From Archegozetes longisetosus (taxonomy: Eukaryota > Arthropoda > Arachnida > Sarcoptiformes > Trhypochthoniidae): a stretch of 64,000 bases of DNA. The stretch lies in assembly GCA_018873245.2 (NCBI GenBank), contig JAEMBT020000006.1, positions 3,257,855 through 3,321,854 of the forward strand. The letters run 5' to 3'. The notes under the pieces are model-generated. The model searched no databases. It had not been told where the DNA came from and saw only the letters and a list, made by a program, of their open reading frames with translations. Position 1 is the stretch's first letter. Each line of letters opens with the position of its first letter. This document shows, one piece after another, positions 1 to 10,945 of the stretch. Made by a program: the position numbers and the translations under genes.

Positions 1-544
1 CACATCAATTAAATCCTTAAGACAATGATCAATTTAAAAAATACCTGATTTTTCATGTTTATAACAATCACTTCGATTACATGACATTACCGCGCAAACG
101 ACAATACCGTGCGGTAGTTTGGTTTACGCGGTATTGTCTTTTGCGTAGCATTGCTTTTTGCGCTGTAATGTCGTGTTAGGACAATCACTTCAACTCTTAT
201 AGTATGGTTATGAAAATATGCTTTACAACGCTTCTGACTATATCGCAAAAATGCCATTTCTATGTTTATGTCAAAAATGTTATTCAACAAGAATGACACC
301 ATTTTTCAATCACTTTTGCGGTTTATTCCCATGAATAGATGCATTAAATACCCTTGCAACTCAATTTATTAAAGACAATATTGCATTACTTAAATTGAGA
401 CTTATACATGAAACTTCAACGCTTTTAAAATATGTTATTGAATTTAATTTGTTTTTAAAAGATATTCTCTTTTATAAACACTTCAGCTTTTTTAATTATA
501 TCGCACATAATATTGTGTTATATTGTGTCAACTTTCAACAAATA
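1..544. repeat. Dispersed repeat A, copy 1 (truncated by window edge)
   Basis: This segment matches the reverse complement of 12761-13820 over nearly its whole length, with scattered substitutions. Similarity stops abruptly at the shared words CAACTTTCAACAAATA. Each copy carries a different younger insertion (74-180 here, 13124-13736 in the other), so each provides the empty site of the other. No coding capacity is evident; the family is not recognised. Confidence 0.75.
74..180. mobile_element. Short fold-back/MITE element of 17-bp units with 10-bp TSD
   Basis: A 107-bp insertion flanked by the 10-bp direct repeat ACAATCACTT (64-73 and 181-190). Repeat copy A' (about 13740-13770) lacks the insert. 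The ends are imperfect inverted repeats around GACATTACCGCGCAAA. The inside is built of about 17-bp units (consensus near AYGACACTACCGCGCAA), first in one and then in the opposite orientation, so it can fold on itself. The same family recurs at 24009-24244. A 9-10 bp TSD fits Mutator- or Foldback-like elements; the assignment is inferred. Confidence 0.75.
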
Positions 545-1192
545 AGACAATTTTTAAATCAATTTTACCATATAATTGTTATAAATATTTCTAACAAATA
601 TTATATTTTTGCCATCAATTTACCCCAAAAATGGTTTATAACTTAGACACTTGTTGGCCCACTCAAATGTGAAAAAATGTACTAAGAGCTATTTGAAACC
701 AAATTTTATGTCATTTAGCACTGTTTTCTGGTTTTAAAAAATGCTAAATTGGAAGCAGGTGTCTTATCACTTGAACGAAACCCATTTAGGCGAAACCCAC
801 TTGCGCGAAAGTCAGTTGAGCGAAAGCTACTTAAGCAAAATTATGCTTAAGAGAGAGCCATTTCAGCGAAAAACGTTTTATTTACAGTGATTCTATTAAT
901 AATACCTGTTTATACCTTCTTATTTAGAGCTATAATTAATTAGAGAATTGAGAGACTAGTCCTTATTCAAATAGCAGATCTACTATTCTTGAAGTTTTAG
1001 ATGCTACTTCACATGTAATATTTAATTGAATCACAAATTACATTCTATTTCTTTCTACATTATGAATATTATTAGTTGATAAATTTTTCTTATTTAACTT
1101 ATTTTTGATCTCTATATATTGTACCGAAAAATGATTTGAAATTAAGATTGATTAGAAAGATACTTCATAGCCTCTTTATAAAAACGATTTAG
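545..1192. other. Non-coding spacer with a short tandem repeat
   Basis: No gene seen. Positions about 768-880 hold some six degenerate 15-16 bp units with the core GCGAAACCCACTT. The spacer ends in a candidate splice acceptor (TTTAG at 1188-1192) feeding the interrupted exon at 1193. Confidence 0.5.
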
Positions 1193-1204
1193 CAAAGTTA
1201 TAAG

Positions 1205-3341
1205 CAGGGCAAGTATTTTTCGGGAGTTTAAAGTGGTCAAATCGGTCGGGAATCGGGAGCTTAAAAGAACCGAAATCGGGAATTAAAAAGTAAAAATCGG
1301 GAGTTTAAAAAACATTATTTTCAATCATAATACAACGAAAACAATTGTTTTCTTTCCTCAAATGTATTAAACTGTATTAATAGTTTTTCAAAAATTTGTT
1401 GTACTGTATAATCAGATTGATCTTCAAGTTTTCTGGTGAAAAACATTGTCGATTTTCTGTCAAAAGATTTTTATACACAGAGAAAGAGCGCTCGACATCC
1501 ACGGATACCAAAGGAGCGTATTCTGTGTTCAAACGATGCTCGTAATCATTGCTCTCACAAAATATTTTCAAATCTGGATTCTTTGATAAACTTTTCTCCA
1601 ATTTATCCTTTGCAAACCCACTCAGTCTTTCTTTAGCTTCTTCTAGAAGAGCTTTCTGTGTTTCCATTTTGAGGTTCTGTTCTTGAAGTTTAACAATAAT
1701 TTCATTTAGGAATACGTAGTTCTTTATTAGTAACAGTTCACTGTGTAATCGTTTGTCGTTAATTATTTTTTTAAGATTTTGTATGGATTTGGACTGGGTT
1801 TCAGGTTTGAGTTTATCAACAAAGGCTTTAACTTAAGAACAATTTTCTCTGTAATAGTTTGCAGCCTCGAGCCACAGACACCATCTGATAGGTTTCGGTT
1901 CTGGAGGAAGTTTAAGGCCAGTTGTTTCTTTATAATAAACCTGTTTTGATTTTGAATTTAGCAGAACTTTCTTCATGTTTGAAATAAGTTTATTAACATG
2001 AATAAAATTTGTCTGAATCGAGGAACAAACTCTATTGAGCGCGTGAACAATGCATGTGACGTGTCTTAGGTTTGAGAAGAGATTCTTCAATAGCTTTCCT
2101 GCTAAAACCATATATGATGCTTGATCTTTAACCAGAAGCCAAACCTTATCATATCGTATCTTTTCGGGCCATAAAGTGACGCAACTATCGATAAATGCTT
2201 GTTGAACATAAAAACTATCAGTTTTCTCAAGAAATTTGACATCCAAGAGCATAGGCTTCACTGGTTCTCCATTTAAGACTCCAACCAAAATGTTTAATAC
2301 TTTTCTCTCGCATTTGTCAGTTGTCTCATCCAATATAAAGTATACTGGATTCGACCCAACGATAGAGCGTATGTTTTCTATTATATTCATATAAAGCGGT
2401 CTAATATGTCTTTGCCTTAAGGTTGACTCACTCGGAATCGATCTTTTGGTATACTTCTCAAGAAAAGCCTTAAAAGTTGGATTATTGAGTTTATACAAAG
2501 GGATATTCGAGTCGACCAGTGCTGAAGTTAATTCATTATTGAATAGATTCTCACTTTTCGCTTTCTCTTGAGATGTACTGAATGCGTTTGTTATCAGAGT
2601 TTGGGATAAATGATTATCATTTCGAGACTTCAACAACTTATTCTTATGAATATCACTATTAAAGTGATCATCAACTCTATTCTTCATGTGTTTTTCGGTC
2701 ACATTTATAGCTTTATCGCAAACAACACAATAAAGTTTTTGACCATCAGTTGTGAAGTCTGTATTATTTTTGATTATTTGGTTCAGTTTGAAACTGAAAC
2801 TAGATTTAGTTTTGCCCATTATTTAAAAGGGTTTTGATATCAAGCTAAGATCGATAAAAGTCACTTTTTAAGTACAATTTTTCTACATTAAATTTTATTC
2901 AAATAATAGGAAATTACTTCAAATCACTCAAAGTATTAAAGTGAACAATTATTGCATCAAAAGTTTTTTTTCATTAATTATGTTTCAAATTAATTGTAAA
3001 ATATTGTTTAGACTGAGATCTGAGGTTAATAAACAAGTGCGTAATTTGTTTGTTTTAAAAGTTTTATCAAAATAATGAGTTTTTGATTACAGTTTCGATC
3101 AATTTTTAAATATTTTCGCTATGTTTTTAAGTAAAAATGAGATGAAACTTTTAAAAATCTCGCATCTTTTAAAAAAAATTCTAAACCGGGAGAAACTCAC
3201 GAAAAGCTTAAAATCGGAAAAATCGGGATTTTTAAACTAGCTCTATAGAAGCCCAAAGTGATCACAAATACTTTAATATAGAATTTCCGAAGAATTACTT
3301 TAGGGAAAATAACCGGGATTTCCCGAAAAATACTTGCCCTG
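1205..3341 (-). mobile_element. hAT superfamily transposon, near-complete
   Basis: The ends are 21-bp perfect terminal inverted repeats starting CAGGGCAAGTATTTTTC. They are flanked by an 8-bp target duplication, GTTATAAG (1197-1204) and GTTATGAC (3342-3349), with two mismatches. Length 2137 bp. Subterminal regions repeat the word ATCGGGA. It encodes one transposase on the minus strand. TIR motif, 8-bp TSD and protein domains all agree with hAT. Confidence 0.92.
1377..2819 (-). pseudogene. hAT transposase with one in-frame stop
   Basis: Read from ATG at 2819, the frame is open for 328 codons to a TAA at 1833-1835, then open again in the same frame to the stop at 1377, giving about 480 codons with one interruption. 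The N-terminus carries a BED-type zinc finger (C-x2-C near residue 32, then H and H near 53 and 58). The middle has the RNase H-like core, including FILDETTD, a probable first catalytic Asp. The C-terminus has the hAT dimerisation signature VERSFSVYKNLL. This architecture resembles hAT/CGGBP1-related transposases. The stop lies between the core and the dimerisation region, so the product would lack the latter. It could be a recent inactivating mutation or a polymorphic allele. Confidence 0.9.
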
Positions 3342-3691
3342 GTTATGACAAACATCACAGTTCACCTATTACTGCAGCATTTCCTGATTCAATATTTCCT
3401 TCACCCACTATTATAGAAGGTACTGATGATGAGGATGATGATATCTTACATGATGAATCTCATTTACAAACCGAAACCAATCAGATACGAAGTGAAGCCA
3501 CAGAAAATCAAAGTGATTCATCTGATATGTTAAGTGATGATACAGAAATAAGAAGCGATGCGACAGAAAATAGAAGGGACACAAATGAAATATTAAGCGA
3601 TACAACAAAAATCTTAAGTGATATATCATTAGAAGATGGTGGAGAACAATACAAACCCATTTATCCAGATTTAACTAAACTAATGGAATAA

Positions 3692-5521
3692 CCCTGGGTA
3701 TAAGCGTTACATGCTAGTGAAATTATGACGTATAAAATGTTTTTAAATGTAATCCTCAAAAATAAGGGTATCGAAATATTAAAGCTTACGATTATAATTA
3801 ATAATGAATATGAATAAATATCACACATTTTCATATCTAAACTTTTAAATATTGGGTCTCTACAGTCCTAATATCTTGATTATTTCACCAATGAAGTATT
3901 TTCATTGATCTATATGAAAAATGTGCGATTTAACTAAGTTTACTATGTCCTACAATAATTTTATCTGGGTTCGATATTTCGACCGTTTTTGACTAATAAC
4001 TTTTAACCGTGTGGACCGATTCGATCGGGATCTTGCAGACAGTGCAGACAGTTGTTTCTATGGGTGAGAGTTTTCCATTGATATATATATATCGATATAT
4101 TTTATGATAGGCGGATTCTCCACTCATCTACGGACAACCTCTTTATTACATCAATGCTGTATATAAATTGTAATAAGAGATAAAATGCATTAGATATAAT
4201 TCTTCTATTTTTACTGAAAAACAATTTTCTTCACAATACGAACGAAAGTTTAGTGTGTAAGATGTTCAACTATATCAAAAACCATTGTTGGAATTAGCTT
4301 TCAATCAAATCCATAACATTTTTCTATAGTGTGATGCAGTCATCTGTACTGCTGGAAACCATTTATACAGTTATGGAATACCTTTAATCAAATTGAGCTC
4401 AACCTAAAATCAAATAATTTATAATTCAATAATTATATTATATAATTGTATTAATTATAAGTAGTTTATTCATTACTCTTTGCTTTCTTCTGAAGAGTTT
4501 TTTGATATTTTCGTTATTCTTGAAGACTAGAATCCTTAATTTTATAACACTAGAATCTATTCGAATATCGTTACATCTCAATTCATACCTATCATTATAT
4601 CTACACAATTAATATCTGGCATTATTTCTCTTTTTGATCTGTTATTTCTCAAAATGATGTTTAATTGAGTAAACTGTCGGTTATTCTTGATGTGCCGCAA
4701 ATTTTTATATAATTTTCATGTCTCCTATTGCCCCAAGCCATATTTTTGATACAATTTTCAACTCAACTTTTGAAGACAAAAAAATACATGATTTATGAAC
4801 TTACGAGAAATTTTTATTCAGCACATACTTTCAAGTGGTAAATCAAAGCAGAATCAGTCAAAGTATTCGTGGTCACCAAAATTATTTATATCCCAAACAC
4901 TTTAATATCATTTGTGATGATTACTACCTGTTTCTGACTTTAAGTTTTGAAGGCTTTAATTGATTTCATTCGTTGAGCTAGATTTAATAATCAAATTCTA
5001 TGTCTACGTTTTACAATTTTCTTCATTTCTGTAACTTGATTATTAATTGGAGATCAATTTAATTTTTTAAATAATAAATTATAGATTGTTTTATTCATCA
5101 TGATTTAAAGACTGCATTTGGTCCAATATTCAACTAAATAATCGATAAATATTGATTGATAAACCGCTAATTTTTCTTTTCAAACTAAACTTATGAACAA
5201 ATAAAGACTTATTTAATTGACCTTATTCCTTCAATTGACAGAAACCATATATCAAGTATTTAATCAATTAGGTCTATTTATTAAAATAATTTCTTAAAAT
5301 ATATTAACTTATAAACCATAAAATTTTAATGTGTATCAAACACTACAACTAAATCAATAGTACATTTAATAGCTTAAAAAATTAGTTTTCTAATTTTAAC
5401 GCAATTTCATGCTTCATCTAACATAATGCATCGTAGCTTAATATTCAGCTAGAACTCAACAGTATTTTTTAAAAATTTCAGTTCTTCGGTAGATATTCAT
5501 TAGAAAACAGAAAAGGTCTGA
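3692..5521. other. Intergenic region with dispersed repeat B
   Basis: No coding sequence recognised. It contains repeat B (4147-4425) and otherwise AT-rich unique-looking DNA. An acceptor-like TTTCAG at 5475-5480, shortly before the receptor start codon, may end a 5' UTR intron. Confidence 0.4.
4147..4425. repeat. Dispersed repeat B, copy 1
   Basis: Matches the reverse complement of 15888-16168, including the words GCTGTATATAAATTGTAATA and TTGGAATTAGCTTTCAATCA. Both copies are single-copy-looking internally and non-coding. The element type is unknown. Confidence 0.7.
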
Positions 5522-6896
5522 ATGGAAAAAGAAGAGAATTTCAAACCTGATGAAATTATTGGATCAGATCTGATAATTGACTCTGCTGGAGCTCACTTAT
5601 ACAGAATTGGCTTATGTCACTTTAAAAATGGAATACTAGAAAGGAATAGACTGAACAACCCGGTTTTAGTTGCAACAATTAATGTCTCCATCTTCATCAG
5701 ATCCATTATTGCTATATTTCTACCGAAAGACAATGCAGAGCTCCATATCATATTTGGTGACTTCTCACACTTCTATAATGGAAGTATACATTTCAATATA
5801 GCGGCATCACTTCTGATACTCGTGGCTCTCACCTCACAATTCATTCATTACCAGAATTTCAAGAAGAATATCAAACCCTCATATCTCCAACCTTTTGAAA
5901 TGATGTCAGGTTTGGTTACTCCACAAGCCATTGGTCTTTCAAACAGAGTAGAAATCCTGAGATTCATCAAGATTTCCAAACGTCTATTTAGATTGTGTGA
6001 AATTTTCACACGATATGCTATGACTGTGGTTGGATTTATGGTTTCAATTCTGCCTCTGAGTCTTAGCTCTACGGTATTTCAAAGTATTTTCTATGGTATT
6101 CCCAACACAATACTCATCACAATGTGTTCGTACTATATGTATAGCATTAATACCTGGCAATTGATTTATTTCTATTTGATTTGCTATTATATAAAACTCA
6201 AACTGAGGAAAATTAATCGCGAAATTATTAAGAGAAGTATGACCAAGAGGACTATTAGTAACAGAAACATTCACCACATTATCGAACATCTGACTTCATT
6301 ATATTCAGAGATTGAAGAATATAATAGGATCTATTGGTCAAAATATTTATTCTGCATTTGGATACTGTTTACTATTATTATTAATACCATTGTTTATTTG
6401 ACAATTTATGCCAAAATGACATTAATTGTCAAATTGATCTTTGTTTATGGCTCAATTATTTTCATAAGCGTTCTGTTGATTACTGTAGACACGGCCTCTT
6501 CGGTTAACAAGGAAGCTAACAAGTCGTATAAATTCCTCAATTCTTATATGTGTGCTACGCTTGACAATAGGTTTATATCTGTTGAGAGGCGGTTGAAAGT
6601 AAGGCGAACTTCACCTCATTCTTAATTATAATTGAGAAATTTTTCAATTTTTAAACTTTATAGCTCTCATTAATGATTGAGAAAACGAGCGAAAAAAATA
6701 TTGGTTTTTACTGCGCAAATATTTTTGTCATTGATTACTTTCGTGGATATGAGGTAAACATTTGATAGAAAATTTTAAGAAACTTTACTCGATTATTTGC
6801 ATACTATTTTTTAATTATTTTGTTTTTTCATTTTTATTATAGATAACTGCGTTCACAGCTATTTTCTTGCTGAAGCTCATAGAAATGTCTGAATGA
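5522..6896 (+). CDS. Gustatory receptor-like seven-transmembrane chemoreceptor
   Basis: Three exons give about 406 residues: 5522-6598, 6664-6753 and 6843-6896. Introns are 65 and 89 bp, both phase 0 with GTAAGG and GTAAAC donors. The long first frame reads through the first donor to a false stop at 6623-6625. The true continuation supplies the seventh helix, which starts near IGFYCANIFVIDYF and ends KLIEMSE. I count seven hydrophobic segments, near residues 45-65, 95-115, 165-185, 195-225, 275-300, 305-330 and 375-400, with a basic loop between the fourth and fifth. Length, helix number and late phase-0 introns are typical of the arthropod Gr family, which encodes ligand-gated cation channels for taste and contact chemistry. 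No ligand can be inferred. The ATG at 5522 is the only in-frame start before the first helix. Confidence 0.8.
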
Positions 6897-9779
6897 GATT
6901 CTGAGCTTTCAGATTGTAGTATTAAAGAAAGCTCTAAATTATTGTCGAATGATTGACTGATACAGCCGTTCGTGCATTTATTTGTGAGTTTTGAACAAAA
7001 TATCTATTTGAATTATTGTAAGAAAAATTGAGTTATATCGCAAGTATCATAAGAATCGAAGTGTCCTGAACGAATCACTAAACAATTTCAGTAAAACAAA
7101 GGCGACCACTGGTCAAAATACTCTTTTGAATCATTTTAAGCCTAAAACTTTCCTTATTGATATAATATAATGGGTTCATATTTCCAATCTTGTAGGACTG
7201 AAAGATTTAAGTAATTCTATGAACGATAAATGAATTCTCAGTATCTTAAAATTAAATTATTCTATTTTGGTGACAATAGTGATTCATAACTTTCTAATTG
7301 TCATGAATTTCCTCTGAATGTAGATTAACAACTTCACTTAACAGACTTCAGAATGTAGATTTACAAAGATTTTAGTTTTTAAGTCACATCATTTTATTTA
7401 TCGAAATCGTTTTCAATCTAAACTGGTTTTAATTTTTGTGAAAATTGTTTCTAAAAATGATTTGCCTTTTATTTTAATAAAATCGTAATACTTAAACCTA
7501 ATGACTTTTAAACTCTTCAGGTTAAATAAATCTCAATACAAATTCAGGTATACTTTTCTGTGACTGGAGTGTCTTTGATCAAGACAAAATATTCATAAAT
7601 TTATCGATCTAAAAAATTGAACATGAAACATTTTGAGCCAAATTTAAATCTTTATACTGTATATCAACGGCTTTTGACTAATTATATTTTTAGCATTGAA
7701 AAAGATGTCATTCCTGAAGAATGTTTTCGTTCTGATCGCCTTTTAATTTTAGGCAAAAAAAGTTGAATATAACTATGACTTAAAATTTTGGCTGAGTAGT
7801 TGATAAGATGGAAGTCTATAGTAGGAGCTTGAATTTAGCTTGCCTAACTCTGATGAACCCTAAAACTAACTACAAAATAGTTGCAGGCATTCTTTCCTAA
7901 GACGTTGACAGAGGGTCTTTTTATACTCGTATCATGTCTGTGAACAGCTGCAATGCAGAACTCGAACTGTTTTAATTGGAGGCTTGCTTTAATTTTCAAC
8001 ACTTTATGAGTGGTATTGACATTCCTTCCGAAGCGTTACTGGTTTTAACGTTCTCGTCAATTTCTTTATCTTTCTCGTAATTCTCATTCATTTGATTGAT
8101 CACTAAATCAAAAGACAGTCATTAGAAATATCAAGATGCAAAATTGCTACAAAGCCTCTTTATGAAGCACATCAATTTCAACTTAAATTCAGCTGAGATT
8201 CTCTTTTATGTTTTGAATCATCAAGAATTTTCATAGATGTACCTCTCCAATTTGTTATCGAATATACATCTTTTCAAGTTTTCAGTTTGATTACTATCTT
8301 TTGTTCAAAACCTACTCAATACAAGGCTATAAATTGGACTAGTCTACTAATCAGAGTCAAAGAGTTGTGAATGCGACAAAACGCCCAACTGGATTTTTGA
8401 TTAAGAACAAGAAGCAGCTGCAACAGCGTTGCTCCCTCTAACAACCTAGTCAGTACGTCTCGTAAATCAATCTGGATGTTTAGTGCATCACTCTTTGAGA
8501 GATTAAACGATCTCAAAAATCTGGCAAGAGTTGAACGCATTTTTTACAAAAAATTATCTTTGTAACAACTTATCGCTCCAACTCACACTGGCAGTTAATC
8601 TGAAAAATGTCCATATTTTTTAGTACTATTTTGTCAAAATTTCAGCTTTGGTTAGCTTGAAATATAATTATTTTTCAAAGAAATTTTGAGAAGTGATTAT
8701 TTACATTTGTTTTTAGTTCAAAATAGACCACGAGAAAAACGAAAACAAGTATTTTAAAAGCGAAAGCCTTTCTTATCATGTATTGAACAAGATTAGATAA
8801 AATGGTATAAAATAGCTAAAAGTGAACGTGTAAATAAAATTTTTAGTGATATTGCAATCTTTAGAGATAAGATGATATTTACTTAAATACAGACAAAGCA
8901 AAAGTTCAAAGTTGTCCGATTTCCATCAACATTTTCAATATTTACTAAAATGTTAATCTTTCAATATTACACTTTAACTCTTCTTAATAAAATAAAGTTC
9001 TTTCATAAAAAAGTAATTCAATTTTAAGGGGGAAATCCATTAATTGGACTCCAGTTTAATTCCGGAGAATCTTTGATTGGTTTATTTGATCAAATAAAAA
9101 ATACAAAAATCTGATCTCGAAATTCTTTTGTAGTCAAAAGAACCTAAACGTTTTTCACAAAAGATACTTCTATGGACTTTTTGTTCATTAGCACGTAAGC
9201 TGCAAAAATATTTACATTTCACTATAAAATATTTTTCTTAAAACAATCTATCAATTATTTCACTCTAATTTTCATAATGTTAGGATAAGCATTTCAATTA
9301 TTAAAGAGTTTGCTGCATGTTCTGAAGATAAGTTGTCCGTTATCGTATAGTTATTGCCACATTTTCTATCCAGTGAATATATTTTTAATAACTCCTGATT
9401 AGTTTTATACATCATTCAGTCTATCAGTTTTAAATGAAAGTTGTATTACGCTTATTTTTAACAGCTATTTGGTTAGAAAGTCTTCATATTATTTTGGGCT
9501 TTAAACTATCTATTCCATTTTGATAATTCGATTTAAAGATATTGATTCTGTTCATAATACAAAGGTTGACAAGATTTAACATTACCCACTCTCTTAAATT
9601 ATAAGTTTTGAGATCCAACCAAACATTCACATAACATGATAATGGTGATAAAAATAGATTTTCGTAATGCGAAAAATATCATACTTTTAATTAACTCTAC
9701 CAAAGATTATTACAACTTAGTATAAAATGTATCAAATTTGTAAAAATTATTCTGAAAAAAGCATTCTGATCGGTTAGTT
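6897..9779. other. Intergenic region with coding-like islands
   Basis: Mostly AT-rich and featureless. Between about 7843 and 8540 base composition is more balanced and several overlapping frames of 30-75 codons are open on both strands: minus 7843-8025, minus 8003-8093, minus 8316-8540, and plus about 8394-8560. None has a recognisable domain, and no consistent splice model joins them. It may be a fossil gene. Confidence 0.3.
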
Positions 9780-10875
9780 TTAGGTAACAATAATACCACG
9801 TTTGAATCTCTTAGAATCAGGCTTCAAAAATCCACGAAAACCAATGTCATCCTCAAAAATCATAAGACCTTCTTCACTGATACCTTTGACTCTAGCATTA
9901 ACATCAATTTTAACCATTTGGTCTGAATTCACCCAGTTATCCATGATCATATCTTTAAACTGTTTAGGATCGTTTTTCAACAAATCTAAATGCTCTTCCA
10001 TAAAATTCATAGTTCTGGCAATGAGAGGAGCCAAACTCAATTGCTCCAATTTCCTATCAGGATTGAGTAAATTAAACGTATCAATCATTTTAGAAATAGA
10101 AATCGGATTGTCGCCAGTGACTCGAAGGCCACAGCCTATGACAAAGATGTCTTCGTGATTCTCAACCTTTTCAAGCATCACTTTTCCAATTTTCTTATCA
10201 AGATTGTGCCACTCAAGTGACACCGGCCACGAAAACTTAATTGGCAATTTTGAATAATCACCTCCGGGAGTGGTTAGGATGGCTTTCATCATAGATAGGG
10301 CGCAATGAGCAGGAAGAAAGTTAGACAGAGATTTATTTTTCATCTTTACAACTACAGCTATCATGAGATCTCCTCGCAAAAGGCGCTCCAAAACTAACTG
10401 TTCGCCCCCAGTCTTAGTCATTTCATTTGCCATAACCATTAGCCCATGTACTTCACCGAAATCATGAGCTATGTTCATGACTGACGGTATTCTATCGCCA
10501 ATAATCAAGTTTCTACCGAATGTTTTCGTTTTCAAGATTTGGTTAAAGGATGACATATCGAATGGTATTTTACTGGTTTCGGCTCCAATGACAACTGGAA
10601 TGGCATTTTCCTTAATATTCGAAACTTTCATTTCAAACTGGGGATCAGTTGCATTGATTAGAAAAGTTGTCGGGTTTTTGCCGATCGGAAATCTTCCGAA
10701 ATCCATCTTCATGTCTCCAACGAAAAAAGTCGGAGTCAAATCAACATCCAAAGCTTAAAATAGAAAAAAAATCATGTAATTTAAACAGTTGTCTACTCTG
10801 GGATAAATGGTTTAACTCACCAAAGCAAAAGTCTCCCAAAAGGGAGAGAATCAATAGAATTGATATTTTATACAT
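9780..10875 (-). CDS. Secreted protein of unknown family
   Basis: Two exons: 10821-10875 and 9780-10753, joined by a 67-bp phase-1 intron with a GTGAGT donor and a TTTTAAG acceptor. Exon 1 encodes MYKISILLILSLLGDFCF, a signal peptide with likely cleavage after the Ala made at the junction. The mature protein starts near LDVDLTPTFF, and the total is about 342 residues. The mature chain has alternating hydrophobic and charged stretches, few cysteines and no transmembrane helix. I considered a serpin because of length and a late EEG motif, but the usual serpin landmarks are not there. A TATA box lies at 10938-10945. Function unknown; the gene model is much firmer than any assignment. Confidence 0.75.
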
Positions 10876-10937
10876 CTTCAAATTAAAGCAATTTTTCTCG
10901 TCTTTGTTAATTATACAAACGTTTAAGACATTTTCTT

Positions 10938-10945
10938 CTTATATA
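10938..10945 (-). promoter_or_regulatory. TATA box for the 9780-10875 gene
   Basis: TATATAAG on the minus strand, about 65 nt upstream of the start codon, which leaves room for a short 5' UTR. Confidence 0.5.

Larger units (their letters stand above)
1193..3691 (+). pseudogene. Terminal coding exon of an unknown acidic protein, split by a hAT insertion
   Basis: Removing the hAT element (1205-3341) and one copy of its target duplication gives a single open exon, 1193-1204 joined to 3350-3691, running from a TTTAG acceptor to a TAA at 3689-3691. The frame continues exactly across the scar (Q-S-Y-D-K-H-H). The roughly 115 residues are rich in Asp, Glu, Ser and Thr and contain an acidic run (DDEDDD) followed by a degenerate repeat of the type TEIRSDATEN...LSD, about 15-16 residues long, ending KPIYPDLTKLME. 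No family recognised. Upstream exons are not visible in the window, so this could be the 3' end of a gene beginning to the left or a retained fragment. With the insert present the exon cannot be translated normally unless the element is spliced out. Confidence 0.55.

Noticed and set aside
87..302. 71-codon minus-strand frame over the 74-180 element
   Set aside because: It is formed by the repeat units and the flanking non-coding repeat A.
3411..3629. 72-codon minus frame rich in His/Phe
   Set aside because: Shadow of the acidic exon on the plus strand, which has the splice-compatible frame.
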